The notes under the pieces are model-generated. The model was given only the letters and a program-made list of their open reading frames with translations. It did not search any database and was not told the origin of the DNA. A program made the position numbers and the translations under genes. From positions 1-6,528 of the forward strand of contig CAMLOF010000171.1 of the NCBI GenBank assembly GCA_946481585.1: a stretch of 6,528 nucleotides of DNA, in the 5' to 3' direction. Shown here in pieces: positions 1-6,528 of this stretch. How positions within the stretch are numbered: position 1 is the stretch's first letter; each line of letters opens with the position of its first letter. Source of the stretch: an uncultured Macromonas sp. GTDB lineage: Bacteria > Pseudomonadota > Gammaproteobacteria > Burkholderiales > Burkholderiaceae.

Positions 1-758
1 CCCAGCACCGAGCCCTCTTCGCGCGAGCCGCCACGCTGCGGCGCCGCCGCGAAGATGCGCGAGGCCAGACGCGAGAACGGCAGGCTCTGTATCCACACGT
101 GCCCAGGGCCGTGCAGCCGGGCCAGGAACAGCCCCTCGCCGCCAAACAGTGCGGTCTTGATCTTGCCCACGTACTGGATGTCGAAGGTCACGCTGGCGGT
201 GTGCGCCACCAGGCAGCCGGTGTCCACCAGCAGGGTTTCGCCAGCCGCCAGGTCGCGCTGCACGATCGTGCCGCCCGCATGAACGAAGGCCATGCCGTCG
301 CCTTCGAGCTTCTGCATGATGAAGCCTTCGCCGCCAAAGAAGCCCGCGCCCAGCCGCTGCTGGAAGTGCACCCCAACGCTCACGCCCTTGGCCGCACACA
401 GGAAGGCGTCCTTCTGGCAGATCAACGTGCCGCCGAAACGGTCCAGCGGCACGGGCAGGATCTTGCCGGTGTAGGGTGCCGCAAACGCCACCTTGCGCTT
501 GCCTGAGCCGTTGTTCTGGTACACCGTGGTGAACAGCGACTCACCCGTGATGAGCCGCTTGCCCGCCCCCAGCAACTTGCCCAGCATGCCGCCCTGGCTG
601 GCCGAGCCATCGCCAAAGATGGTGTCCATCTCGATGCCAGCTTCCATGTAGAGCATGGAGCCCGCTTCGCCAATGGCGGCTTCGCCGGGGTCCAGTTCGA
701 TCTCGACGAGCTGCATGTCGTCGCCGTGGATGGTGTAGTCGATTTCGTGCATGGCCAT
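1..758 (-). CDS. AIM24/TIGR00266 family protein, C-terminus cut by window edge
   Basis: The minus strand reads open from an ATG at 758 to the window edge, giving 252 residues plus two bases with no stop. The protein begins [16 protein letters not shown] and is rich in glycine and beta-strand-like segments. Recognisable family stretches are [12 protein letters not shown] (about 30-41), [11 protein letters not shown] (72-82), [13 protein letters not shown] (93-105), [15 protein letters not shown] (141-155) and [15 protein letters not shown] (205-219). These are typical of the AIM24/DUF124 family (TIGR00266), small proteins with a TRAP-like beta fold. The bacterial role is unknown; yeast Aim24 is a mitochondrial inner-membrane protein. 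No signal peptide or clear membrane segment is visible. Family members are usually about 230-270 residues, so only a short glycine-rich tail is probably missing. The gene lies 58 bp downstream of the RutR-like regulator on the same strand, so the two could share a transcript, but nothing links it functionally to pyrimidine degradation. Family assignment is firm; function is not known. Confidence 0.88.
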   Translation of the reverse strand, partial: MAMHEIDYTIHGDDMQLVEIELDPGEAAIGEAGSMLYMEAGIEMDTIFGDGSASQGGMLGKLLGAGKRLITGESLFTTVYQNNGSGKRKVAFAAPYTGKILPVPLDRFGGTLICQKDAFLCAAKGVSVGVHFQQRLGAGFFGGEGFIMQKLEGDGMAFVHAGGTIVQRDLAAGETLLVDTGCLVAHTASVTFDIQYVGKIKTALFGGEGLFLARLHGPGHVWIQSLPFSRLASRIFAAAPQRGGSREEGSVL

Positions 759-763
759 GTGTG

Positions 764-771
764 TTCCTCCT
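764..771 (-). promoter_or_regulatory. Ribosome binding site of the AIM24-family gene
   Basis: The minus strand reads AGGAGGAA here, a near-perfect Shine-Dalgarno sequence. It ends 5 nt before the ATG at 758 and 11 nt before the second in-frame ATG at 752 (the protein starts M-A-M). The spacing favours the start at 758. Confidence 0.75.
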
Positions 772-816
772 GTGGTGCTTAAGGGTGTGTCCAGCGCAAA
801 GGATAGCGCGAGGCGC

Positions 817-1515
817 TCACGCGTCGGTGCGGGGTGTCAGCGCCTGCAGCACCATCCTGCATATCAGGTCCTCGGCGTTCTGGTAGTCGCGCTCCGTCAG
901 CTCGGGTTTGCCCAGCAACAGGGCAAACTGGGCTTCCTGCTCGGCGTAGGCCTGGGTCACGGACCAGATGATGAACATGAGGTGCGTGAAGTTCACGCGG
1001 GCGATGCGGCCGTCCCTGGCCCAGCGCTCGAAAGCCTTGACCTCGGCCTTGAGCTGCGGCGCCACACGTTCGACGATGGCCGCGGTGTAACGCGGTGCGC
1101 CAGCCATCACTTCCATGGTGAAAACCTTGGCCCCGTTGGGGCGCTCGCGGGATGAACGCATCTTGGCGCGGATGTAGCGCTTGAGCGCTTCCTCCGGTTC
1201 GTCGGCGGCGGACAGGTCTTCCATGCCGCTGAGCCACTGGGTGAGCACGTCGTCCAGCACACGCTGGTAAAGCGCTTCCTTGCTGGGGAAGTAGTACAGC
1301 AGGTTGTGCCGGCTGATACCGGCAGCGGCAGCGATGTTCTCCAGTGAGGCGCCTTCGTATCCGAACTGGGCAAACTGGTTCTCTGCTTCCCGAAGAATGG
1401 CTTGCTCCTTGCGCGTTCTTGAGGCGGTGGGAGTGCGGGTGAGTGGAGCGGCTGCGCCATCTTTGGGCGCTGGGGAGGTATCGGGTTTCACGGGGGGCTG
1501 TCTACGGGGGCTCAT
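817..1515 (-). CDS. rutR: TetR-family repressor, RutR-like (pyrimidine-sensing)
   Basis: A 232-residue regulator read from ATG at 1515 to TGA at 817-819. The first 35 residues are a basic, proline-rich, probably disordered tail. Residues 36-90 form the TetR DNA-binding domain; the helix-turn-helix runs [21 protein letters not shown] followed by PSKEALY. The rest matches the RutR ligand and dimer domain: [14 protein letters not shown] (113-126), EVMAGAP (135-141) and [14 protein letters not shown] (178-191). E. coli RutR, as I recall it, has HLIFMIWASTQHYA there, with Trp167 and Gln171 lining the uracil pocket; the equivalents here are Trp184 and Gln188. RutR binds DNA without ligand and is released by uracil or thymine. 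The gene diverges from preT, and RutR-type palindromes lie between them, so it probably represses the operon and perhaps itself. A longer GTG start at 1569 is possible but would place the sigma-54 promoter inside the gene. Neither start has a clear Shine-Dalgarno sequence. Confidence 0.87.
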   Translation of the reverse strand: MSPRRQPPVKPDTSPAPKDGAAAPLTRTPTASRTRKEQAILREAENQFAQFGYEGASLENIAAAAGISRHNLLYYFPSKEALYQRVLDDVLTQWLSGMEDLSAADEPEEALKRYIRAKMRSSRERPNGAKVFTMEVMAGAPRYTAAIVERVAPQLKAEVKAFERWARDGRIARVNFTHLMFIIWSVTQAYAEQEAQFALLLGKPELTERDYQNAEDLICRMVLQALTPRTDA

Positions 1516-1532
1516 TGCACCATTGTGGAACA
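1516..1532. promoter_or_regulatory. Possible NtrC binding site
   Basis: The sequence TGCACCA-TTG-TGGAACA fits the enterobacterial NtrC site TGCACCA-N3-TGGTGCA at 12 of 14 defined positions, with a perfect left half. It lies about 44-60 bp upstream of the transcription start predicted from the sigma-54 promoter. That is closer than most enhancers, which usually sit 100-150 bp away, but works in principle for a sigma-54 activator. It touches the regulator's start codon on the other strand, so an occupied site could also hinder expression of the regulator. It could instead be a degenerate RutR-type half-site pair, although the centre spacing (3 rather than 2) argues against this. Confidence 0.4.
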
Positions 1533-1544
1533 AACGCGAGTGCC

Positions 1545-1568
1545 AAAGCTGGCACGCTGCTTGCAACA
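1545..1568 (+). promoter_or_regulatory. Sigma-54 (RpoN) promoter of the preT operon
   Basis: The core reads CTGGCACG-CTGC-TTGCA, an exact match to the sigma-54 core YTGGCACG-N4-TTGCW. The flanking bases also fit the extended consensus mrNrY before it and NNw after it, so every defined position agrees. The -24 GG is at 1551-1552 and the -12 GC at 1563-1564, with the required 12-bp offset. Orientation is toward preT. The predicted transcription start is near 1576, giving an untranslated leader of about 92 nt. Such promoters need an ATP-dependent activator; NtrC is the natural candidate for a nitrogen-scavenging pathway. This is a sequence match, not a measured start. Confidence 0.82.
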
Positions 1569-1574
1569 CGGGTT

Positions 1575-1590
1575 TTTACCAATTGGTAAA
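1575..1590. promoter_or_regulatory. RutR-type operator O1 (perfect palindrome)
   Basis: TTTACCAATTGGTAAA is a perfect 16-bp palindrome. It matches the E. coli RutR site TTGACCA-N2-TGGTCAA at 12 of 14 defined positions, and its two differences are symmetric. It begins at the transcription start predicted for the sigma-54 promoter, so a bound dimer would block open-complex formation or early elongation. It also lies upstream of the divergent regulator, allowing autoregulation. Confidence 0.8.
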
Positions 1591-1592
1591 GT

Positions 1593-1608
1593 TTTACCAA
1601 TAAGTAAA
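1593..1608. promoter_or_regulatory. RutR-type operator O2 (imperfect palindrome)
   Basis: TTTACCAATAAGTAAA repeats the left nine bases of the first operator exactly and differs from it at only two of 16 positions. It matches the E. coli RutR consensus at 10 of 14 defined positions. The two site centres are 18 bp apart with a 2-bp gap, so two dimers would sit nearly side by side. It is probably a lower-affinity second site. Confidence 0.6.
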
Positions 1609-1667
1609 TTTCAATCCGCAGAAACCGGAATCACCCGTCTGCATTCAAGAAAGCGAGGCACCTTCCG

Positions 1668-3026
1668 ATGGATACTCCCGCTAGCCGCGCCTGCGGCGTT
1701 CATGCCGGTCGCCTGAACCTGGCCGAATACGCGGCCAACTTTGCAGATGCACACCCGCCGCTGACGCGTGCCCAGGCGCTCATCGAAGCGGAGCGGTGCT
1801 ACTACTGCCACGATGCGCCGTGTGCGACGGCATGCCCCACGGGCATTGACATTCCTTCGTTCATTCACCGTATCGCCCAGGGCAACGAACGTGGCGCGGC
1901 CCGGGCCATCCTGGAGGCCAACCCGCTGGGTGGCATGTGTGCCCGCGTTTGCCCCACCGAGGTGTTGTGCGAGCAAGCCTGCGTGCGCAACAAGAACGAA
2001 GACAAGCCGGTGGAGATTGGCGCGTTGCAGCGTTACGCCACCGATGCCTACTTCGCCAAGCCAGGGGCTCCGCTGTTCACACGTGCACCTGCAACGGGCA
2101 AGAAGGTGGCTGTGGTCGGGGCAGGGCCTGCCGGTCTGGCGTGCGCCCATGGCCTGGCCGCGCGCGGTCATGACGTGGTGTTGTTCGATGCGCGCCCCAA
2201 GCTGGGCGGCTTGAACGAATATGGGCTGGCCACCTACAAGACGGCTGGCGATTTCGCACAGAAGGAAATTGCCTGGTTGCTGTCGATCGGCGGCATTGAG
2301 GTGCGCTGTGGCCAGCAACTGGGGCGGGACATGACGCTGGACAGCCTGCTGCAGGGGCACGATGCCGTGTTCCTGGGCATGGGGCTGGCTGGCGTGAACG
2401 CCTTGGGTATTGCCGAGCCGCAAGCCGAAGACCTGCCGGGCTTGAGAAATGCGGTGGACTTCATTGCCGACATTCGGCAGTGCGGCGATTACGCGAGTGT
2501 TCCCGTGGGCCGCCGGGTGGTGGTGATTGGCGGAGGCATGACGGCGGTGGACGCCGCTGTGCAGGCACGCAAGCTGGGAGCGCAAGAGGTGAGCATCGTG
2601 TACCGCCGTGGCGCAGACGCCATGTCGGCATCTGCCGTGGAGCAGGCGTGGGCGCAAACGAATGGGGTGACCATTCGCCACTGGGCTGCGCCCAAGGAGG
2701 TGTTGTGCGAGGGCGGCGCCGTCAAGGGTGTGCGCTTTGCCGCCACGGCGCTGCTGGGCGGCAAGCTGGCCGAGACCGGCGAGACGTTCACGCTGGAAGC
2801 CGACATGGTGCTCAAGGCCATTGGCCAGACCTATGTGCCGGAGCCCGCTGGCAGTGCCATCGAACTGAAGGGCGGGCGCATTCTCACGGACGCGGAAGGC
2901 CGCACCAGCCTGGCCAGGGTGTGGGCTGGCGGCGACTGCCGCGCGGGTGGACGTGACCTCACGGTTGAAGCGGTGGAGCACGGCAAGGTGGCAGCGCGCT
3001 CCATTCACGCCGCGCTGTGCGCCTGA
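1668..3026 (+). CDS. preT: NAD-dependent dihydropyrimidine dehydrogenase subunit PreT
   Basis: The electron-input subunit of bacterial dihydropyrimidine dehydrogenase: it takes electrons from NADH through FAD and Fe-S clusters and passes them to PreA, which reduces uracil or thymine. The protein has 452 residues; E. coli PreT has about 412. The N-terminal Fe-S domain carries Cys44, 47, 52, 56 and Cys91, 95, 101, 105. By comparison with mammalian DPD, two 4Fe-4S clusters would use Cys44/47/52/105 and Cys56/95/101 plus Gln121, the unusual glutamine ligand, conserved here in GALQRYAT. The FAD Rossmann motif VAVVGAGPAGLACA is at 147-160. The second dinucleotide motif VVVIGGGMTAVDAA is at 284-297, with VYRR at 311-314. 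The closing FAD motif AGGDCRAGGRDLTVEAVEHG is at 420-439. The start has GAGG at 1655-1658, 9 nt upstream. First gene of the operon, followed by preA. Cytoplasmic. Function is close to certain. Confidence 0.95.
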   Translation: MDTPASRACGVHAGRLNLAEYAANFADAHPPLTRAQALIEAERCYYCHDAPCATACPTGIDIPSFIHRIAQGNERGAARAILEANPLGGMCARVCPTEVLCEQACVRNKNEDKPVEIGALQRYATDAYFAKPGAPLFTRAPATGKKVAVVGAGPAGLACAHGLAARGHDVVLFDARPKLGGLNEYGLATYKTAGDFAQKEIAWLLSIGGIEVRCGQQLGRDMTLDSLLQGHDAVFLGMGLAGVNALGIAEPQAEDLPGLRNAVDFIADIRQCGDYASVPVGRRVVVIGGGMTAVDAAVQARKLGAQEVSIVYRRGADAMSASAVEQAWAQTNGVTIRHWAAPKEVLCEGGAVKGVRFAATALLGGKLAETGETFTLEADMVLKAIGQTYVPEPAGSAIELKGGRILTDAEGRTSLARVWAGGDCRAGGRDLTVEAVEHGKVAARSIHAALCA

Positions 3027-3089
3027 GCCCCTGTTGGCAAGCGCCCCTATTTCATCGATCGCATTCACTGCAATACACGGGAGAACACC

Positions 3090-3170
3090 ATGAACCCCCA
3101 CGCTCGCATTACCTCGCTGCCCCCCAAGGGGGCGCATCCCTCCCTTGAGACGGCTCGGCAGGAGGTATGA
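3090..3170 (+). CDS. Possible 26-residue leader peptide upstream of preA
   Basis: A short ORF starts at ATG 3090 with a good ribosome binding site (GGGAGA, 3079-3084, 5 nt upstream). It ends in TGA at 3168-3170, which overlaps the ATG at 3167 of the preA frame (ATGA). The peptide begins MNPHARITSLPPKGAHPS and resembles no family I know. It has no membrane segment or signal peptide. It could be a coupled leader that feeds ribosomes to preA, or an accident of an intergenic repeat that happens to be open. The signal and the overlap are visible; the function is not. Confidence 0.3.
   Translation: MNPHARITSLPPKGAHPSLETARQEV
3112..3165 (+). repeat. Candidate intergenic repeat element with a CCCCC/GGGGG hairpin
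   Basis: The stretch begins CCTCGCTGCCCCCCAAGGGG and continues to GACGGCTCGGCAGGAGG. A C-tract at 3120-3125 and a G-tract at 3128-3132 can form a short hairpin with a CAAG turn at 3125-3128. From memory, very similar segments recur between genes in Acidovorax, Comamonas and relatives; only one copy is seen here, so the repeat nature is inference. It supplies the preA ribosome binding site at its end. Confidence 0.35.
3161..3165 (+). promoter_or_regulatory. Ribosome binding site of preA, favouring the 3173 start
   Basis: GGAGG lies 7 nt before the ATG at 3173 but only 1 nt before the in-frame ATG at 3167. Normal spacing therefore points to 3173, giving a protein starting MADISSNFLG instead of MTMADISS. 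Confidence 0.65.
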
Positions 3171-3172
3171 CC

Positions 3173-4480
3173 ATGGCAGACATCAGCAGCAATTTTCTGG
3201 GCATTCGCAGCCCCAATCCCTTCTGGCTGGCTTCGGCCCCGCCCACCGACAAGGAAATCAACGTCACCCGCGCGTTCGAGGCGGGCTGGGGCGGCGTGGT
3301 GTGGAAGACGCTGGGCGAAGACCCGCCGGTGGTAAACGTCAGCGGTCCGCGCTATTCCACGCTCATGTCGCAGGACCGCCGGGTGATCGGCCTGAACAAC
3401 ATCGAGCTGATCACCGACCGGCCCTTGCGCACCAACCTGGAAGAGATCACGCGCGTGAAGCGCAACTGGCCCGACCGCGCCATGGTCGTCTCGCTGATGG
3501 TGCCCTGTGTCGAGGAGAGCTGGAAGCGCATCCTGCCCATGGTGGAGGACACGGGCGCCGACGGCATCGAGCTGAACTTCGGCTGCCCCCACGGCATGAG
3601 CGAGCGCGGCATGGGCGCGGCGGTGGGCCAGGTGCCCGAATACATCCAGATGGTGACGGCCTGGTGCAAGCACTACAGCAAGCTGCCCGTGATCGTGAAG
3701 CTCACACCCAACATCACCGACGTTCGCCAGCCTGCCCGTGCGGCCAAGGCGGGCGGGGCCGACGCAGTGTCGCTCATCAACACCATCAACTCCGTCATGG
3801 GCGTGGACCTGGACCGCATGGTGATGAGCCCGAGCACCGATGGCTGGGGTTCGCATGGCGGCTACTGCGGCCCAGCGGTCAAGCCCATTGCGCTGAACAT
3901 GGTGGCCGAGATCGCGCGTGACGCGCAGACCGCAGGCCTGCCCATCAGCGGCATAGGCGGTGTGACGACCTGGCGCGATGCGGCCGAATACATCGCACTG
4001 GGCTGTGGCACGGTGCAGGTGTGCACCGCCGCCATGGTCTATGGCTTCAAGATCGTGCAGGACATGTGCGACGGCCTTTCCAACTTCATGGACGACCACG
4101 GTTACGCCACGCTGGACGATTTCCAAGGCCGTGCCACGCCGACCGTCAAAGACTGGAAACAGCTCAACCTCAACCACGTGGACAAGGCCGTCATCAACCA
4201 GGACGCCTGCATCCAGTGCGGCCGCTGCCACGTGGTGTGCGAGGACACCTCGCACCAGGCCATCACCTTCAGCAACGAGGGCGGCGTGCGCAAGTTCGAG
4301 GTCAACGAGGCCGAGTGCGTGGGCTGCAACCTGTGCGTGTCCATCTGCCCGGTGCCGGAGTGCATCACCATGCGCAGCCTTGCGCCGGGGGAGGTGGACC
4401 AGCGCACGGGCGAACCCGTTTCCGGCGTGTATGCCAACTGGACCACGCACCCGAACAACCCGCAGCGCGTCGCAGCCTGA
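3173..4480 (+). CDS. preA: NAD-dependent dihydropyrimidine dehydrogenase subunit PreA
   Basis: The catalytic subunit that reduces uracil to 5,6-dihydrouracil (thymine to dihydrothymine) with electrons from PreT; cytoplasmic. The 435 residues slightly exceed E. coli PreA (about 411). Residues 1-310 are a dihydroorotate-dehydrogenase-type FMN barrel. Visible are GWGGVVWKT (38-46, Lys45), Asn75/Asn76 in GLNN, ELNFGCPHG (133-141) with substrate-contacting Asn135-Gly137 and the proton-donating Cys138, VKLTPN (175-180), INTIN (202-206) and the phosphate-binding GIGG (260-263). The C-terminal ferredoxin domain has two classic 4Fe-4S motifs: Cys346/349/352/356 and Cys382/385/388/392. E. coli PreA has serine before the catalytic cysteine; here it is glycine, and the following loop (HGMSERGMG) resembles mammalian DPD more than E. 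coli. The gene is 146 bp after preT, on the same strand. PreT and PreA together correspond to the single-chain eukaryotic DPYD. The start at 3167 is an alternative. Confidence 0.95.
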   Translation: MADISSNFLGIRSPNPFWLASAPPTDKEINVTRAFEAGWGGVVWKTLGEDPPVVNVSGPRYSTLMSQDRRVIGLNNIELITDRPLRTNLEEITRVKRNWPDRAMVVSLMVPCVEESWKRILPMVEDTGADGIELNFGCPHGMSERGMGAAVGQVPEYIQMVTAWCKHYSKLPVIVKLTPNITDVRQPARAAKAGGADAVSLINTINSVMGVDLDRMVMSPSTDGWGSHGGYCGPAVKPIALNMVAEIARDAQTAGLPISGIGGVTTWRDAAEYIALGCGTVQVCTAAMVYGFKIVQDMCDGLSNFMDDHGYATLDDFQGRATPTVKDWKQLNLNHVDKAVINQDACIQCGRCHVVCEDTSHQAITFSNEGGVRKFEVNEAECVGCNLCVSICPVPECITMRSLAPGEVDQRTGEPVSGVYANWTTHPNNPQRVAA

Positions 4481-4492
4481 GCGGGCGGTATG

Positions 4493-4513
4493 GGCCTGCT
4501 TCTTGCGTAGGCC
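4493..4513 (+). other. Small hairpin between preA and the permease gene
   Basis: GGCCT (4493-4497) pairs with AGGCC (4509-4513); a G-U and a C-G pair extend the stem to 7 bp around a 7-nt loop. Four T residues follow only after six further bases (4520-4523), so it is a poor intrinsic terminator. It could be a weak attenuator or an mRNA-stabilising structure within the operon, or chance. Confidence 0.25.
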
Positions 4514-4546
4514 ATCAAATTTTGTGTCGTTTAGAGGAGTTCTGGA

Positions 4547-6528
<1,982 letters not shown>

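Noticed and set aside
811..845. Inverted repeat AGGCGCT (811-817) and AGCGCCT (839-845) around the regulator stop codon, considered as a terminator
   Set aside because: The 21-nt loop is long, most of the repeat is coding sequence, and no T-run follows on the minus strand.
1583..1610. Sigma-70-like pair TTGGTA (1583-1588) and TAAATT (1605-1610), 16-bp spacing, upstream of preT
   Set aside because: Each element matches only 4 of 6 bases and both lie within the AT-rich operator repeats, so the match is probably a by-product of the palindromes. A weak secondary promoter cannot be excluded.
1611..3137. 508-codon open frame on the minus strand opposite preT
   Set aside because: It lies antisense to preT, has biased His/Arg/Ala composition and no recognisable motif, and would cover the operator region.
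4005..4025. Second TGGCAC sequence in the preA gene considered as a sigma-54 promoter
   Set aside because: TGGCACGGTGC is not followed by TTGC at the required spacing, and the site is within a conserved coding segment (GCGTVQVCTA).

Overview
The window is a GC-rich chromosomal segment carrying most of a reductive pyrimidine-degradation (uracil/thymine catabolism) operon with its divergent regulator. High GC, strongly G/C-ending codons, the protein variants and a CCCCCAAGGGGG-type intergenic segment suggest a betaproteobacterium of the order Burkholderiales, most likely Comamonadaceae. The order is a reasonable inference; the family is a guess.

Layout. On the minus strand, positions 1-758 hold a nearly complete gene for an AIM24/TIGR00266-family protein of unknown function, cut by the left edge. 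Upstream of it on the same strand (817-1515) is a TetR-family regulator closely resembling E. coli RutR, the uracil/thymine-sensing repressor. A 152-bp divergent control region (1516-1667) separates it from the plus-strand operon: preT (1668-3026), preA (3173-4480), an NCS1-family nucleobase permease (4547-6004) and the start of a dihydropyrimidinase gene (6039 to the right edge).

How the genes work together. The permease would import uracil or a related base. PreT (FAD and Fe-S subunit taking electrons from NADH) and PreA (FMN and Fe-S subunit) reduce it to the 5,6-dihydropyrimidine. Dihydropyrimidinase opens the ring to N-carbamoyl-beta-alanine. The last enzyme, beta-ureidopropionase, is not in the window and would be expected just downstream.

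Control region. This is the most informative non-coding part. It has a sigma-54 (RpoN) promoter that fits the full extended consensus on the plus strand, facing preT. Immediately downstream are two tandem RutR-type operators, the first a perfect 16-bp palindrome at the predicted transcription start. Upstream, touching the regulator's start codon, is an NtrC-like site. The sequence therefore suggests dual control: nitrogen limitation through NtrC and sigma-54, and release of a RutR-like repressor by pyrimidine. A smaller curiosity is a 26-codon ORF with its own ribosome binding site between preT and preA, whose stop overlaps the upstream in-frame ATG of preA. It may instead be part of an intergenic repeat.

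No mobile element, CRISPR array, tRNA or rRNA was seen. No gene-free stretch exceeds 300 bases. The pathway is known; what is potentially new is the architecture of its control region.
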